Below are positions 18,540 through 26,275 of a stretch of 64,000 nt of DNA, in pieces. The DNA comes from Fen-1273 sp963748405 (GTDB lineage Bacteria; Bacteroidota; Ignavibacteria; UBA10030; UBA6906). The position numbers and the translations under genes were made by a program. The stretch is from assembly GCA_963748405.1 (NCBI GenBank), contig CAVVIT010000011.1:434001-498000 (forward strand). Reading direction: 5' to 3'. The number at the start of each line of letters is the position of its first letter. Within the stretch, counting starts at the first letter, position 1. The notes below the pieces were generated by a model. That model was not told where the DNA came from, ran no database searches, and saw only the letters and a program-made list of their open reading frames with translations.

Positions 18540-18590
18540 GGTCATTTTGACCATTCTCCTGTAATTCCTTCAATTACAGAGAAGGTAAAT
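18540..18590 (+). promoter_or_regulatory. Two palindromes; the second overlaps the symporter ribosome-binding site
   Basis: GGTCA-TTT-TGACC at 18540-18552 is followed by CTGTAATT-CCTTC-AATTACAG at 18559-18579, a perfect 8-bp repeat with a 5-nt loop. The stem extends by TTCT/AGAA (18554-18557 with 18580-18583, one bulged C). The 3' arm runs into GAAGG at 18581-18585, the ribosome-binding site of the gene at 18591. In RNA the fold would partly hide that site; in DNA the pair could be an operator. The 163-nt gap also separates the pilin-like gene on the other strand. Confidence 0.5.
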
Positions 18591-19517
18591 ATGGCACCCA
18601 TGATGACATCCGCATACAGGGAATATCTGAGGTTCTATTCAAGGACCGCGGGACTCCTCGTTGCGATGGGAGCCGGTGCGCTCGTCCCCGGTGCGCACGT
18701 CCTGTCAGGGTTCATTCCGGTTCTCGTCGCGGCAATGCTCTTTCTCTCGTCGATCGACCTCCGCGTCGGCCGGGGTTCATTCGGGAAGACCGTCTGGAGA
18801 ATTCTCGCCGCCAATCTTGTCATTGCGTTCCTCGCCTTCTTCGCGCTCCTTCCCGTCGACCGCACGCTCGCGCTCGCGGCGTTTCTGACCGGGGTGACCC
18901 CCACGGCGATATCCGCCCCCGTGATCACCGGATTCCTGGAAGGAGAAGTCGAATGCGTCGTCGCATCCGTTCTCGTCACGAACCTCTTCATGGCATTCAT
19001 GCTCCCGTTCGTCCTCCCGCTGGTGGCCGGGACGGGAGCCGGAATCTCGGTGACGGAGGCGCTCCGTTCGGTCCTGCTCGTCGTCTGTCTTCCCCTGTTT
19101 CTCGCGCGCGGAGTTTCGTATCTTCCACCGGGAGCCCGCCGCGCGGCGGCCGCCGCCAGGCCGCTCTCGTACCCCGTCTGGCTCGTCGTGCTGTTCATCG
19201 TCACGGCCACATCGTCCGCGTTCCTCCGGAGTGACACGCACGTTTCCCCGGGGACGCTCACGGCGATCGCAGGCATCTCCCTCGTCATCTGCGCGGTCAA
19301 TTTCAGCGTCGGGGCGCTGCTCGGGGGGACCGGGCGCAGGAGGGAGTCAAGCCAGTCGCTGGGGCAGAAGAACAATTCGTTCACGATCTGGATCGCCTTG
19401 GCGTTCCTGAGTCCGGTCGTGGCGCTCGGACCGACGTGCTACGTCCTCTACCACAACGCGTACAACGCGCTGCAGATCATCGCCTTCGAACGCAGGCGGA
19501 AACGCGGGAACATCTGA
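18591..19517 (+). CDS. BASS-type (bile acid:sodium symporter family) transporter
   Basis: 308 residues, almost wholly hydrophobic with about 9-10 helices. The profile and the motifs GVTPTAISAPVITGFLEG and SLGQKNNSFTIWIALAF match the sodium/bile-acid symporter family, which moves organic anions with sodium. The charged stretch GRRRESSQSLGQKN lies before the last two helices. The frame is open from 18309, but ATG 18591 has GAAGG at the right spacing and everything upstream is non-coding. A DUF2914 gene follows 26 nt after the stop. The substrate is unknown. Confidence 0.8.
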   Translation: MAPMMTSAYREYLRFYSRTAGLLVAMGAGALVPGAHVLSGFIPVLVAAMLFLSSIDLRVGRGSFGKTVWRILAANLVIAFLAFFALLPVDRTLALAAFLTGVTPTAISAPVITGFLEGEVECVVASVLVTNLFMAFMLPFVLPLVAGTGAGISVTEALRSVLLVVCLPLFLARGVSYLPPGARRAAAAARPLSYPVWLVVLFIVTATSSAFLRSDTHVSPGTLTAIAGISLVICAVNFSVGALLGGTGRRRESSQSLGQKNNSFTIWIALAFLSPVVALGPTCYVLYHNAYNALQIIAFERRRKRGNI

Positions 19518-19543
19518 CACCACACACCCAAAGGAGACACACC

Positions 19544-19960
19544 ATGAAGCGCATACTCGTATCCCTGCTGCTCCTGAGCGCCCTGTCCATCCCCTCCGTC
19601 CGCGCCCAGGACAAGGCCGCCCCCCCCGCAAAGGAAAAACCCGCCCCCGGGCTCACCGTGACGGAGGCGGCGCTCGGAACAGGCGTGCAGGACAGGAAGA
19701 TCGTCGGCGAACGCACGGAGTTCGCCCTGAACGAGAAAGTGTACATCTGGCTTGCGCTGAGCGGAGGTCCGGCCGATGAGATCGTCGTGACGTGGAAGCA
19801 GGGGGGGAAGTCGTACGAAACCAAGTTGAATGTCGGCGGGAAGACGTTCCACACCTGGGCGTACAAGACGGCGGCGGTCGCGGGACCGTGGGAAGTGACC
19901 GTGACGGACGCAGCGGGGAACGAGCTGAAGAAGCTCGAATTTACCGTCGGGTCGAAGTAA
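19544..19960 (+). CDS. DUF2914-domain exported protein
   Basis: 138 residues with a signal peptide (ILVSLLLLSALSIPSVRAQ). A linker rich in Lys, Pro and Ala (DKAAPPAKEKPAPG) comes next. The single domain begins LTVTEAALGTGVQDRKIVGERTEFALNEKVYIWLAL, and the pattern I...W...G matches DUF2914. Function unknown; such proteins are usually periplasmic or anchored. AAGGAGA precedes ATG 19544. Its last 20 bases overlap the end of the convergent GH18 gene. Confidence 0.78.
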   Translation: MKRILVSLLLLSALSIPSVRAQDKAAPPAKEKPAPGLTVTEAALGTGVQDRKIVGERTEFALNEKVYIWLALSGGPADEIVVTWKQGGKSYETKLNVGGKTFHTWAYKTAAVAGPWEVTVTDAAGNELKKLEFTVGSK

Positions 19961-21065
19961 CGGTCCTGACGATGGCGTCGAGGAGGCCCTCTGTGGGGAG
20001 GTCTCCCGTCAGTTCCCAGAACATGATCCCCCCGAGCCGTTTCCGCAGGGCGTAGCCGGTCTTCAGCGCGACGGAGTGCTGATCATCGTACGTCGCAAAC
20101 AGACCCTTTCCGGCCGAGTAGCTGAAGGGAGCCTCCGACGTCGAGTCCCACAGGGACCTGAATCCTCCGGCCCGGGCGAAGTAGCCGTTCAGGTCCCTGA
20201 AAGGGACGTACCGTATGAACCGGCCGGACTGAAAGAGCCCGTTGTTCGAATCGCGGACGCCTTCCCAGACCCGGGCGTAGAACGCCGAGCCTATGACGAT
20301 CTTCTCCGGGGGGACGCCGAGGGAATCGAGCAGGCGGACCGCGTTGTCGGTCGATTCGCTCTGCCCGGGGCCGGAGTAGAGCGCCGTCTGGTGCCCGGTA
20401 ACCGTGCTGTTGGCGTTGACAAGGTCGTACGTCATCACGTTCACCCTGTCGACACAGGGCATCACCTCGCGCCACTCGATGGATCGGAGCAGGCAGTCGG
20501 TGACTCCCCCCGCGGCGAAGCTGAGCTCATAGCCTGTCCCCAGTGTCGCTCTGAGTTCTTTCATGAGCAGCGTGAAATTGCGACGGTCGGCGGGGCCGTA
20601 GGCGTGACCCGGATATCCCTCCACGGCCGGGTATTCCCAGTCGATGTCGATCCCGTCCGTGCCCGTGTCCCGAAGGAAGCGCCGGGCGGAGAGCGCAAAC
20701 TGCTTCCGCCCCCCGGGGGTCCCGAACGCCCCGGAACAGGGGGCGCATCCCCCCCACCCCCCCAGGGAGACCATCACGCGGAGACGCGGGTTCCCCTTCT
20801 TCAGAGAGACGAGAGAGGCGATCGCCGCGCTGTCGTGTGCGCCGTCGGAGGCGATCACGCCCCCCTTCAGGTGCAGGAAGCTGTAGATGATGTGCGTGAA
20901 TTTCCCCGCGGTCGGTTCCCCGGGAAGTATCCCGCGGCCGCTGTAATAGGCGATGACGGTGAAGGGGGGCCCGTCGCGGGCAAGCGGATCCGGGGGCGCG
21001 CACGAGTCGACCGGCAGGACGGCCGGAAGCAGGAAAAGGAACGCGGCGGCGGATCGTCTGATCAT
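19941..21065 (-). CDS. Exported GH18 chitinase-like glycosidase
   Basis: 374 residues with an N-terminal signal (SAAAFLFLLPAVLPVDSC). The cysteine might be lipidated, but Asp at -2 makes the lipobox poor. The TIM barrel shows VIAYYSGRGILPG, the strand motif VMVSLGGWGG and the catalytic DGIDIDWEYP with Glu144 as proton donor. MTYDLVNA, FYARVWEGV and GGIMFWELTGD follow, all normal for active chitinases and endo-N-acetylglucosaminidases. The frame is open from TTG 21125, but ATG 21065 fits the signal peptide. No good ribosome-binding site is seen for either, so the start is uncertain. Confidence 0.88.
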   Translation of the reverse strand: MIRRSAAAFLFLLPAVLPVDSCAPPDPLARDGPPFTVIAYYSGRGILPGEPTAGKFTHIIYSFLHLKGGVIASDGAHDSAAIASLVSLKKGNPRLRVMVSLGGWGGCAPCSGAFGTPGGRKQFALSARRFLRDTGTDGIDIDWEYPAVEGYPGHAYGPADRRNFTLLMKELRATLGTGYELSFAAGGVTDCLLRSIEWREVMPCVDRVNVMTYDLVNANSTVTGHQTALYSGPGQSESTDNAVRLLDSLGVPPEKIVIGSAFYARVWEGVRDSNNGLFQSGRFIRYVPFRDLNGYFARAGGFRSLWDSTSEAPFSYSAGKGLFATYDDQHSVALKTGYALRKRLGGIMFWELTGDLPTEGLLDAIVRTVTSTRR

Positions 21066-21164
21066 GGTGAAGGCATTGTGGAGTGCGGCTGTCCCCAATC
21101 TAGCTGTCGGCCCCGCCAATTTCAAGGAACGTGCGGTTGCAATTTCCTCCCCTGAACCATATCT

Positions 21165-21185
21165 TGAACCGGGAAACAGGGTTCA
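21165..21185. promoter_or_regulatory. Inverted repeat in the GH18/OmpA divergent region
   Basis: TGAACC (21165-21170) and GGTTCA (21180-21185) are separated by 9 nt. The 197-nt gap 21066-21262 between divergent starts is the longest in the window and relatively AT-rich. A related short palindrome (AGGTTC/GAACCT) lies at 59114-59130 upstream of the TonB receptor. It could be an operator shared by outer-envelope genes, but a six-base arm is weak evidence. Confidence 0.3.
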
Positions 21186-21262
21186 TTGCATAAGGCCTTT
21201 TCGTCCGTGCGGATGGAAAGGCATTTTTGTTGATCAGAAGTGAATCGGGAAGGATGACAACG

Positions 21263-22102
21263 ATGAAGACGATTTTCCGGATTCTGCCCGCCGCTCTCTG
21301 CCTGGCCCTCATGGGCTCCGCGCACCTGTGCGCCCAGGAACAGGACGTGGAGGGGTCAAAGGACCACCCGATGTTCAACCGCATGCCGGGATACTACATC
21401 GAGCAGTATGAGGACAAGGACTTCGATGCGCATACCTTCCGCGACGCGGATCTGAACGAGCTGAACGTCGAAGGCCGCGTCGTGTCGATCGTCTATGCGC
21501 TGAAATCGGGGGCGAAGGAAGCGAGCAGGGTGCAGGTCCTCCGGAATTACGAAAACGCCGTCACGAAAATCGGGGGGAAGGTTCTCAAGAGCGACTGGGA
21601 CGGGAGCTCGTTCATGAAGGTCGTGAAGGACGGGAAGGAGATCTGGGTTCATATCGACGCCTATATCACGACCGAGTTCAAGCTGACCGTCGTGGAAAAG
21701 AAATCCATGGCGCAGGACATCGTGGCAAACGCCGCCGCGTTGTCCAGCGACATCAGGACGACCGGGCACACGGCGGTGTACGGGATCTATTTCGACACGG
21801 GGAAATGGGATGTGAAGCCGGAGTCGGAGGGGGCGCTGTCGGAGATCGCGAAACTCCTGAAACAGGATCCCACGCTCCGTCTCAACGTCGTCGGACATAC
21901 CGACAACGTCGGCACGGTGGAATCGAACATGAAGCTCTCGCAGTCGCGCGCGGAAGCCGTCGTCGGGGCGCTGTCGGGGAAATACGGCGTCTCCCCGTCC
22001 CGTCTGCGGCCGTTCGGCGTCGGCCCGCTTTCCCCCGTGGCCTCCAACGACACGGAAGACGGGAGGGGGAAGAACAGGCGGGTGGAGCTCGTCAAGCAGT
22101 AG
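21263..22102 (+). CDS. OmpA-family outer-membrane/peptidoglycan-binding protein
   Basis: 279 residues with a signal peptide (IFRILPAALCLALMGSAHLCAQ). An N-terminal region of about 150 residues (YYIEQYEDKDFDAHTF..., VYALKSGAKEASRVQVLRNYENAV) is not a beta-barrel. The C-terminal OmpA domain begins near residue 172 and contains IYFDTGKWDVKPESEGAL, NVVGHTDNVG and LSQSRAEAVVGAL, ending in KNRRVELV. The domain anchors the protein to peptidoglycan. ATG 21263 is favoured over 21254 because AAGG then lies 9 nt upstream. Confidence 0.85.
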   Translation: MKTIFRILPAALCLALMGSAHLCAQEQDVEGSKDHPMFNRMPGYYIEQYEDKDFDAHTFRDADLNELNVEGRVVSIVYALKSGAKEASRVQVLRNYENAVTKIGGKVLKSDWDGSSFMKVVKDGKEIWVHIDAYITTEFKLTVVEKKSMAQDIVANAAALSSDIRTTGHTAVYGIYFDTGKWDVKPESEGALSEIAKLLKQDPTLRLNVVGHTDNVGTVESNMKLSQSRAEAVVGALSGKYGVSPSRLRPFGVGPLSPVASNDTEDGRGKNRRVELVKQ

Positions 22103-22120
22103 CGTCCGTTCCGGCGGGGT

Positions 22121-23212
22121 TCAGGGGGCGGTGCCTCCGGCGCGTATGCCGGCGGCGGTGTCCTCGATCCGGGCCCGCGGGATGCCGGCGGCCTCGTACA
22201 TCGCGAAGATGTTTTCCAGCGGCGTCTCCGGGGGGACGGTGTGGGACGCCGCCAGTATGAACCCCCCGCCGCCGTCGGTCATGACGTCGATGAGGTTCTT
22301 CGTGGCGCCGTACACGTCGTCTTTTGTTCCTTCCGGGAGAAGATGCTGTGTATCGAGCCCCCCCATGAACGAGAGGTGCTTTCCGAACTCCCGCTTCAGC
22401 TCTGCAGGGTCCATGCCGGGACAGTTCCCCTGGATCGGGTTGAGGACGTCGAGTCCCATGGCGATGAGGTCGGGTATGATCGGGCGGATCGAACCGCACG
22501 AGTGATACGCCACCCGCACGCCGCGGGCTTTTCCGGCGGCGATGATCCTGGCTAGCTCGGGGCCGATCATGTCCCTCCAGCGTCCGGGGCTGATGATCAT
22601 CGCCCGCTGGCTCCCGACGTCGTCTCCCGTCCAGAGCCAGTCGAGGGGGAACTGTGCACATGCCCTCCCGGCGAGATGGATCGAGAAGTCGGCCGCCTTT
22701 CTCAGGAACGCCCGCGAGGTATCGGCATCGGCGGCGAGGTCGAGGAGCGCCTGCTCCATTCCCCTGACCCGGAACATGAGCTCCAGCAGGCAGGGAGAGA
22801 TGTCGCACCCGATGAACCTGTCACCCGCGGATCCGGCCACGGGGACCATGCTGGAGAGGAGGTCGTCCGCGTGTCCGTACGGGAACGCATAGGCGAGGAC
22901 CTCTTCCTCTGTCGCGCCCGCGAGGGGAGACTCCGCCACCTGGTTGAAGCCCCCCTGGCGGACCCACCGGATTCCCCACGGGTCGGTGTGTCCTTCCCCC
23001 TCGTGCTCGTGGACGATCCCCTCCATGGCGTTGTTGTTTCCGACCCATGTCTGCCGGATGTCGTCCCCCATCGCTTCCGCGACGCGTGCGGGGGGGATTT
23101 CGAGCGCCGCGGCGAGCTGCCGGGTGGTCTCGGGATGAAACCAGAACCAGACGGGAACCCTGTCCGTCGTCCGGCGGTTCAAAGCCGCATGAACGCGTTC
23201 TCGTGAATTCAA
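22121..23212 (-). CDS. Uroporphyrinogen decarboxylase (URO-D) family protein, likely methyltransferase
   Basis: 363 residues with the URO-D fold: MNSRERVHAALNRRTTDRVPV at the N-terminus, then HSCGSIRPIIPDLIAMGLDVLNPIQGNCPGMDP and LSFMGGLDTQHLLPEG. GGGFILAASHTVPPETPLENIFAMYE near the end is typical of MtaA/CmuA-like members, not true HemE. This large family includes corrinoid methyltransferases and proteins linked to sugar catabolism; the actual substrate is not visible. Translation starts at TTG 23212, backed by GAGGTG with 7-nt spacing, while no in-frame ATG exists. It diverges from the GHMP kinase gene. Confidence 0.85.
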   Translation of the reverse strand: MNSRERVHAALNRRTTDRVPVWFWFHPETTRQLAAALEIPPARVAEAMGDDIRQTWVGNNNAMEGIVHEHEGEGHTDPWGIRWVRQGGFNQVAESPLAGATEEEVLAYAFPYGHADDLLSSMVPVAGSAGDRFIGCDISPCLLELMFRVRGMEQALLDLAADADTSRAFLRKAADFSIHLAGRACAQFPLDWLWTGDDVGSQRAMIISPGRWRDMIGPELARIIAAGKARGVRVAYHSCGSIRPIIPDLIAMGLDVLNPIQGNCPGMDPAELKREFGKHLSFMGGLDTQHLLPEGTKDDVYGATKNLIDVMTDGGGGFILAASHTVPPETPLENIFAMYEAAGIPRARIEDTAAGIRAGGTAP

Positions 23213-23325
23213 TGTGCATCACCTCGTGATCGCTCGAATGTCCCGGCTCCGGGCCGGCCCTGTTCAACATAGCCCGCCCGTCCCAGAGAATCAAGGGTCC
23301 AGATCAACGGAACCGGAAGGAAATC
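23213..23325. promoter_or_regulatory. Divergent intergenic region, URO-D family / GHMP kinase
   Basis: A 113-nt gap containing both ribosome-binding sites and probably two promoters. The perfect palindrome GGGCCGGCCC at 23251-23260 sits in the middle; in such GC-rich DNA it may be chance. No clear promoter boxes are visible. Confidence 0.35.
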
Positions 23326-24390
23326 ATGAACCCGTCTCCCCGCCCTCTGCGCATCATCAACAGCATCGCCCCGATCCGCGTCGCCGACAACGGCGGATGG
23401 ACGGACACCTGGTTCGCCCGCCACGGGAAGATATTCAACATCGGCGTCTACCCGTACGCGGAGGTACAGATCGAGATCTTCCCGTTCGACGGCGAGCCGA
23501 ACAGGGTGACCGTGCGCGCGGAGAACTACGGCGAGCAGTTCGCGGTGGAGCCCGGGAACATGCTCTTCGACAGGCACCCTCTCCTGGAGGCGGCGATCCA
23601 GCACATGGGCGTGCCGAAAGACATGAAGCTGCTCGTGACGATATTCTCCGAGGCTCCCGGAGGGGCGTCGACGGGGACATCCGCGGCGGTCTCCGTGGCC
23701 CTTCTCGGTGCGCTCGACAGGCTGACGCCGGGACGGATGACCCCCCACGAAGTCGCCTACGCCGCACACCACGTGGAGATGAACATGCTCGGACTCCAAT
23801 GCGGGATCCAGGACCAGCTCTGTTCGGCGTACGGCGGGATCAACTATATCGACATGTACGAATTCCCCCATGCGACGGTCACCCAGATCGTGATTCCCAA
23901 CGCGATCTGGTGGGAGCTGGAGCGGCGGATGGTGCTGATCTATTTCGGCAGGTCGCACAGCTCCTCGGAGGTCCACAAGAAGGTGATCCGCGAGCTGGAG
24001 AACGAGGGCTCCGAGTGCACCAAGATCAATGACCTCCGCCTCACCGCCGGGCGCTCGCGCGACGCCCTCTACACCGGGGACTTCCACGCCCTGGGGCGCG
24101 CCATGACCGACAACACCGACGCCCAGGGGAGGCTGCACGGCGATCTGATCTCGGGGGACGCTCACCGCGTCATCGCGATCGCGAAAGAACACGGGGCGAT
24201 CGGCTGGAAGGTGAACGGCGCGGGAGGAGACGGGGGGTCGCTGACGATTCTGTGCGGATCGTCGTCGTTCGAGAAGAGGAGAATGATCGCCGACATCGAA
24301 TCGGAGAACAGGCTGTACAGGCACATCCCGACGTACCTGAGCAGGTACGGGCTCAGGACATGGGAGGAATCCGAACCCCTCCGGGTCTGA
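23326..24390 (+). CDS. GHMP-family sugar kinase (heptose/fucose kinase-like)
   Basis: 354 residues. The N-terminus NSIAPIRVADNGGWTDTWF is the substrate-binding start of sugar GHMP kinases (compare APLRISFGGGGTD), and the ATP loop PGGASTGTSAA covers residues 111-121. Further on come HHVEMNMLGLQCGIQDQLCSAYGG and the C-terminal glycine-rich WKVNGAGGDGGS. Members with this layout phosphorylate D-glycero-D-manno-heptose 7-phosphate or L-fucose and related sugars; which one is not clear. AAGGAAATC precedes ATG 23326. It diverges from the URO-D family gene, and a class V aminotransferase follows 84 nt downstream. Confidence 0.87.
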   Translation: MNPSPRPLRIINSIAPIRVADNGGWTDTWFARHGKIFNIGVYPYAEVQIEIFPFDGEPNRVTVRAENYGEQFAVEPGNMLFDRHPLLEAAIQHMGVPKDMKLLVTIFSEAPGGASTGTSAAVSVALLGALDRLTPGRMTPHEVAYAAHHVEMNMLGLQCGIQDQLCSAYGGINYIDMYEFPHATVTQIVIPNAIWWELERRMVLIYFGRSHSSSEVHKKVIRELENEGSECTKINDLRLTAGRSRDALYTGDFHALGRAMTDNTDAQGRLHGDLISGDAHRVIAIAKEHGAIGWKVNGAGGDGGSLTILCGSSSFEKRRMIADIESENRLYRHIPTYLSRYGLRTWEESEPLRV

Positions 24391-24474
24391 GATGCGTGAT
24401 TTCCCTTCGTGCGGGCCCTTGTCTTTCCTCTTTGCCTGACGTACATTCAATGCACCAGAAATCACTCGCCTTCC

Positions 24475-25734
24475 ATGAACAGTCAACCTGCCCGGGCGCC
24501 GGCGCCACGGGGGGAAACGATCCCGGACCGCCGCGGGGAATTTCCGTCCCTCCGGCGGACGGCCAACGGCTATCCTCTCGCCTATCTTGACGGGCCGGCG
24601 GGGACCCAGGTCCCCCGGTCGGTGATCGACGCGATCGCGGGCTACTATACCTCGTCCAATGCGAACACGCACGGACGGTTCCCGACGTCGGAAGAATCGG
24701 ACCGGATGCTCGACCAGGCGCGGTCCCTGGCGGCGGAATTTCTGGGCGCCCCGGATGCGCGGTGCATCTCCTTCGGCGCGAACATGACGACGCTGAATTA
24801 CGCGCTCGCCCGGGGGATCGGCCGGCTGCTCCGCCCGGGAGACGAGATTCTCATCACCCAGCTTGATCACGAAGCGAACCGCGGCCCGTGGCTCTCCCTC
24901 GTTGAACGGGGGATCGTGGTGACGGAGATCGCCGTCCGGGGGGATGCGACGCTCGACTACGACGACTTCGCGCGCAGGGTGAGCGGGCGGACCCGCCTCA
25001 TCGCGATGGGACTCGCGTCGAACGCGTTCGGCACGGTCAACGACGTCGCGTTCGCGCGCAAGGCGGCGCTGAACGCCGGGGCGATGCTCCTTGTTGACGC
25101 CGTCCACTACGCGCCCCATTTCCCGGTGGACGCCGCCGCCATGGGCGTCGATTTCCTCCTCTGCTCCGCGTACAAATTCTACGGGCCTCACGTCGGTATC
25201 CTGTATGCCCGGGAAGGGCTGCTCGACGGCCTGGAGACGGACCGGCTCCGGACGCAGGATCAGCGGGCGCCCCACCGGATCGAGACGGGCACGCAGAACC
25301 ATGCCGCCATTGCGGGCGTAAGGGCGGCGATCGAGTTCATCGCGTCGTTCGGCTCCGGCCCCGGCACGCGGTCGCGGATCGTCGGGGGGATGGAGATCAT
25401 CGCCGCTCATGAGCACGATCTGGCGCGCGCACTGTACGAAGGGCTTGCCGCTGTTGCGGGTGTCACCGTGCGCGGGCCCTCCTTCGGCGTGCCCATGCGG
25501 GCACCGACGGTGTCGTTCACCGTCGAAGGGCTGCGCCCGGCGGAGGTATGCACGGCGCTTGGCCGGAAAGGCATATGCGCGTGGGACGGCGATTTTTACG
25601 CCGTGAGGCCCATGGAGGTTCTCGGCCTCCGGGATCGCGGGGGGGTTACGCGGGCGGGAATCTCGGTGTATAACACCGTCGACGAGGTCTCCCGTCTGGT
25701 GGATGAGGTGAACACGCTGTCGCGGGGGAGATGA
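24475..25734 (+). CDS. Class V aminotransferase / cysteine desulfurase-like PLP enzyme
   Basis: 419 residues of the fold-type I PLP family. The pyridoxal-phosphate lysine is Lys234 in FLLCSAYKFYGPH. Other family stretches are YLDGPAGTQVPRSVIDAI at the start, EFLGAPDARCISFGANMTTLNYALAR, LITQLDHEANRGPWL and LLVDAVHYAPHFPVDAAAMGVDFL. In this subfamily (selenocysteine lyase/cysteine desulfurase-like) some members are desulfurases and others have unknown roles. A typical catalytic Cys loop is not obvious near the C-terminus. The frame is open from GTG 24409; ATG 24475 was chosen on homology with the family start, without a good ribosome-binding site. Confidence 0.83.
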   Translation: MNSQPARAPAPRGETIPDRRGEFPSLRRTANGYPLAYLDGPAGTQVPRSVIDAIAGYYTSSNANTHGRFPTSEESDRMLDQARSLAAEFLGAPDARCISFGANMTTLNYALARGIGRLLRPGDEILITQLDHEANRGPWLSLVERGIVVTEIAVRGDATLDYDDFARRVSGRTRLIAMGLASNAFGTVNDVAFARKAALNAGAMLLVDAVHYAPHFPVDAAAMGVDFLLCSAYKFYGPHVGILYAREGLLDGLETDRLRTQDQRAPHRIETGTQNHAAIAGVRAAIEFIASFGSGPGTRSRIVGGMEIIAAHEHDLARALYEGLAAVAGVTVRGPSFGVPMRAPTVSFTVEGLRPAEVCTALGRKGICAWDGDFYAVRPMEVLGLRDRGGVTRAGISVYNTVDEVSRLVDEVNTLSRGR

Positions 25735-25756
25735 CTATCCTGCGGAGAAAGGAAGC

Positions 25757-26242
25757 ATGAGGTCGATATCGGGAGTGAGCTTTCTCGTGCTTGCGGCCGG
25801 ACTCATCGCGGTTCCGTGCCGTGCGAGCGCCCAGGAAGCGACGAAGGAGGAGATGAACCACGATTTCATTTTCGATCTCTCCGGCATCGCCAGGGCAAGG
25901 ATCTACGACAGAACGGAGAAATGGATCACGAACAACCTCCGTGCGCCCGGCGCGGTGATCCAGAACGAAGATCCGGACGTGGGCCTGATCGTTGCCAACG
26001 GGCTCACGACGATGACGGCCGACGGCGATTCCCAGGCTGTGAGCCTTGCGTTCCGGATGAGCGTGGACGTCCGGGAGGGAAAGGAACGGGTCCGGTTCCT
26101 GAATCTGCAGATCTCGCGCGGCCCCGACGCCGGCTGGGACCAGATTCCCGGCGAGGGGGCGTGGCACCGGGGGGCGCAGAAGAGGTTCGTCCTCATCGCC
26201 CGGGTCCTGAACGAATACATCAAGATGCAAGGCGAGCCCTGA
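25757..26242 (+). CDS. Exported DUF4468-like (TBP2-like fold) protein
   Basis: 161 residues with a signal peptide (FLVLAAGLIAVPCRASAQ). The body reads FIFDLSGIARARIYDRTEKWITNN, then VIQNEDPDVGLIVANGLTTM, the order seen in DUF4468 proteins of Bacteroidota. A second strand-rich half follows (SLAFRMSVDVREGKERVRFLNLQI). Function unknown. AAAGGAAGC precedes ATG 25757. It lies 22 nt after the aminotransferase and 33 nt before the C1 peptidase, so a single + strand transcript is likely. Confidence 0.75.
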   Translation: MRSISGVSFLVLAAGLIAVPCRASAQEATKEEMNHDFIFDLSGIARARIYDRTEKWITNNLRAPGAVIQNEDPDVGLIVANGLTTMTADGDSQAVSLAFRMSVDVREGKERVRFLNLQISRGPDAGWDQIPGEGAWHRGAQKRFVLIARVLNEYIKMQGEP

Positions 26243-26275
26243 GCGGCTCCGATCCCCACACAAAGGAATACGACA

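Noticed and set aside
23251..23260. GGGCCGGCCC palindrome as an operator
   Set aside because: Palindromes of G and C are expected by chance in such DNA; no second copy was seen nearby.
23209..25416. A 735-codon open frame on the - strand across the GHMP kinase and aminotransferase genes
   Set aside because: The + strand genes carry clear motifs (PGGASTGTSAA, SAYKFYGPH); the minus frame is charged low-information sequence.
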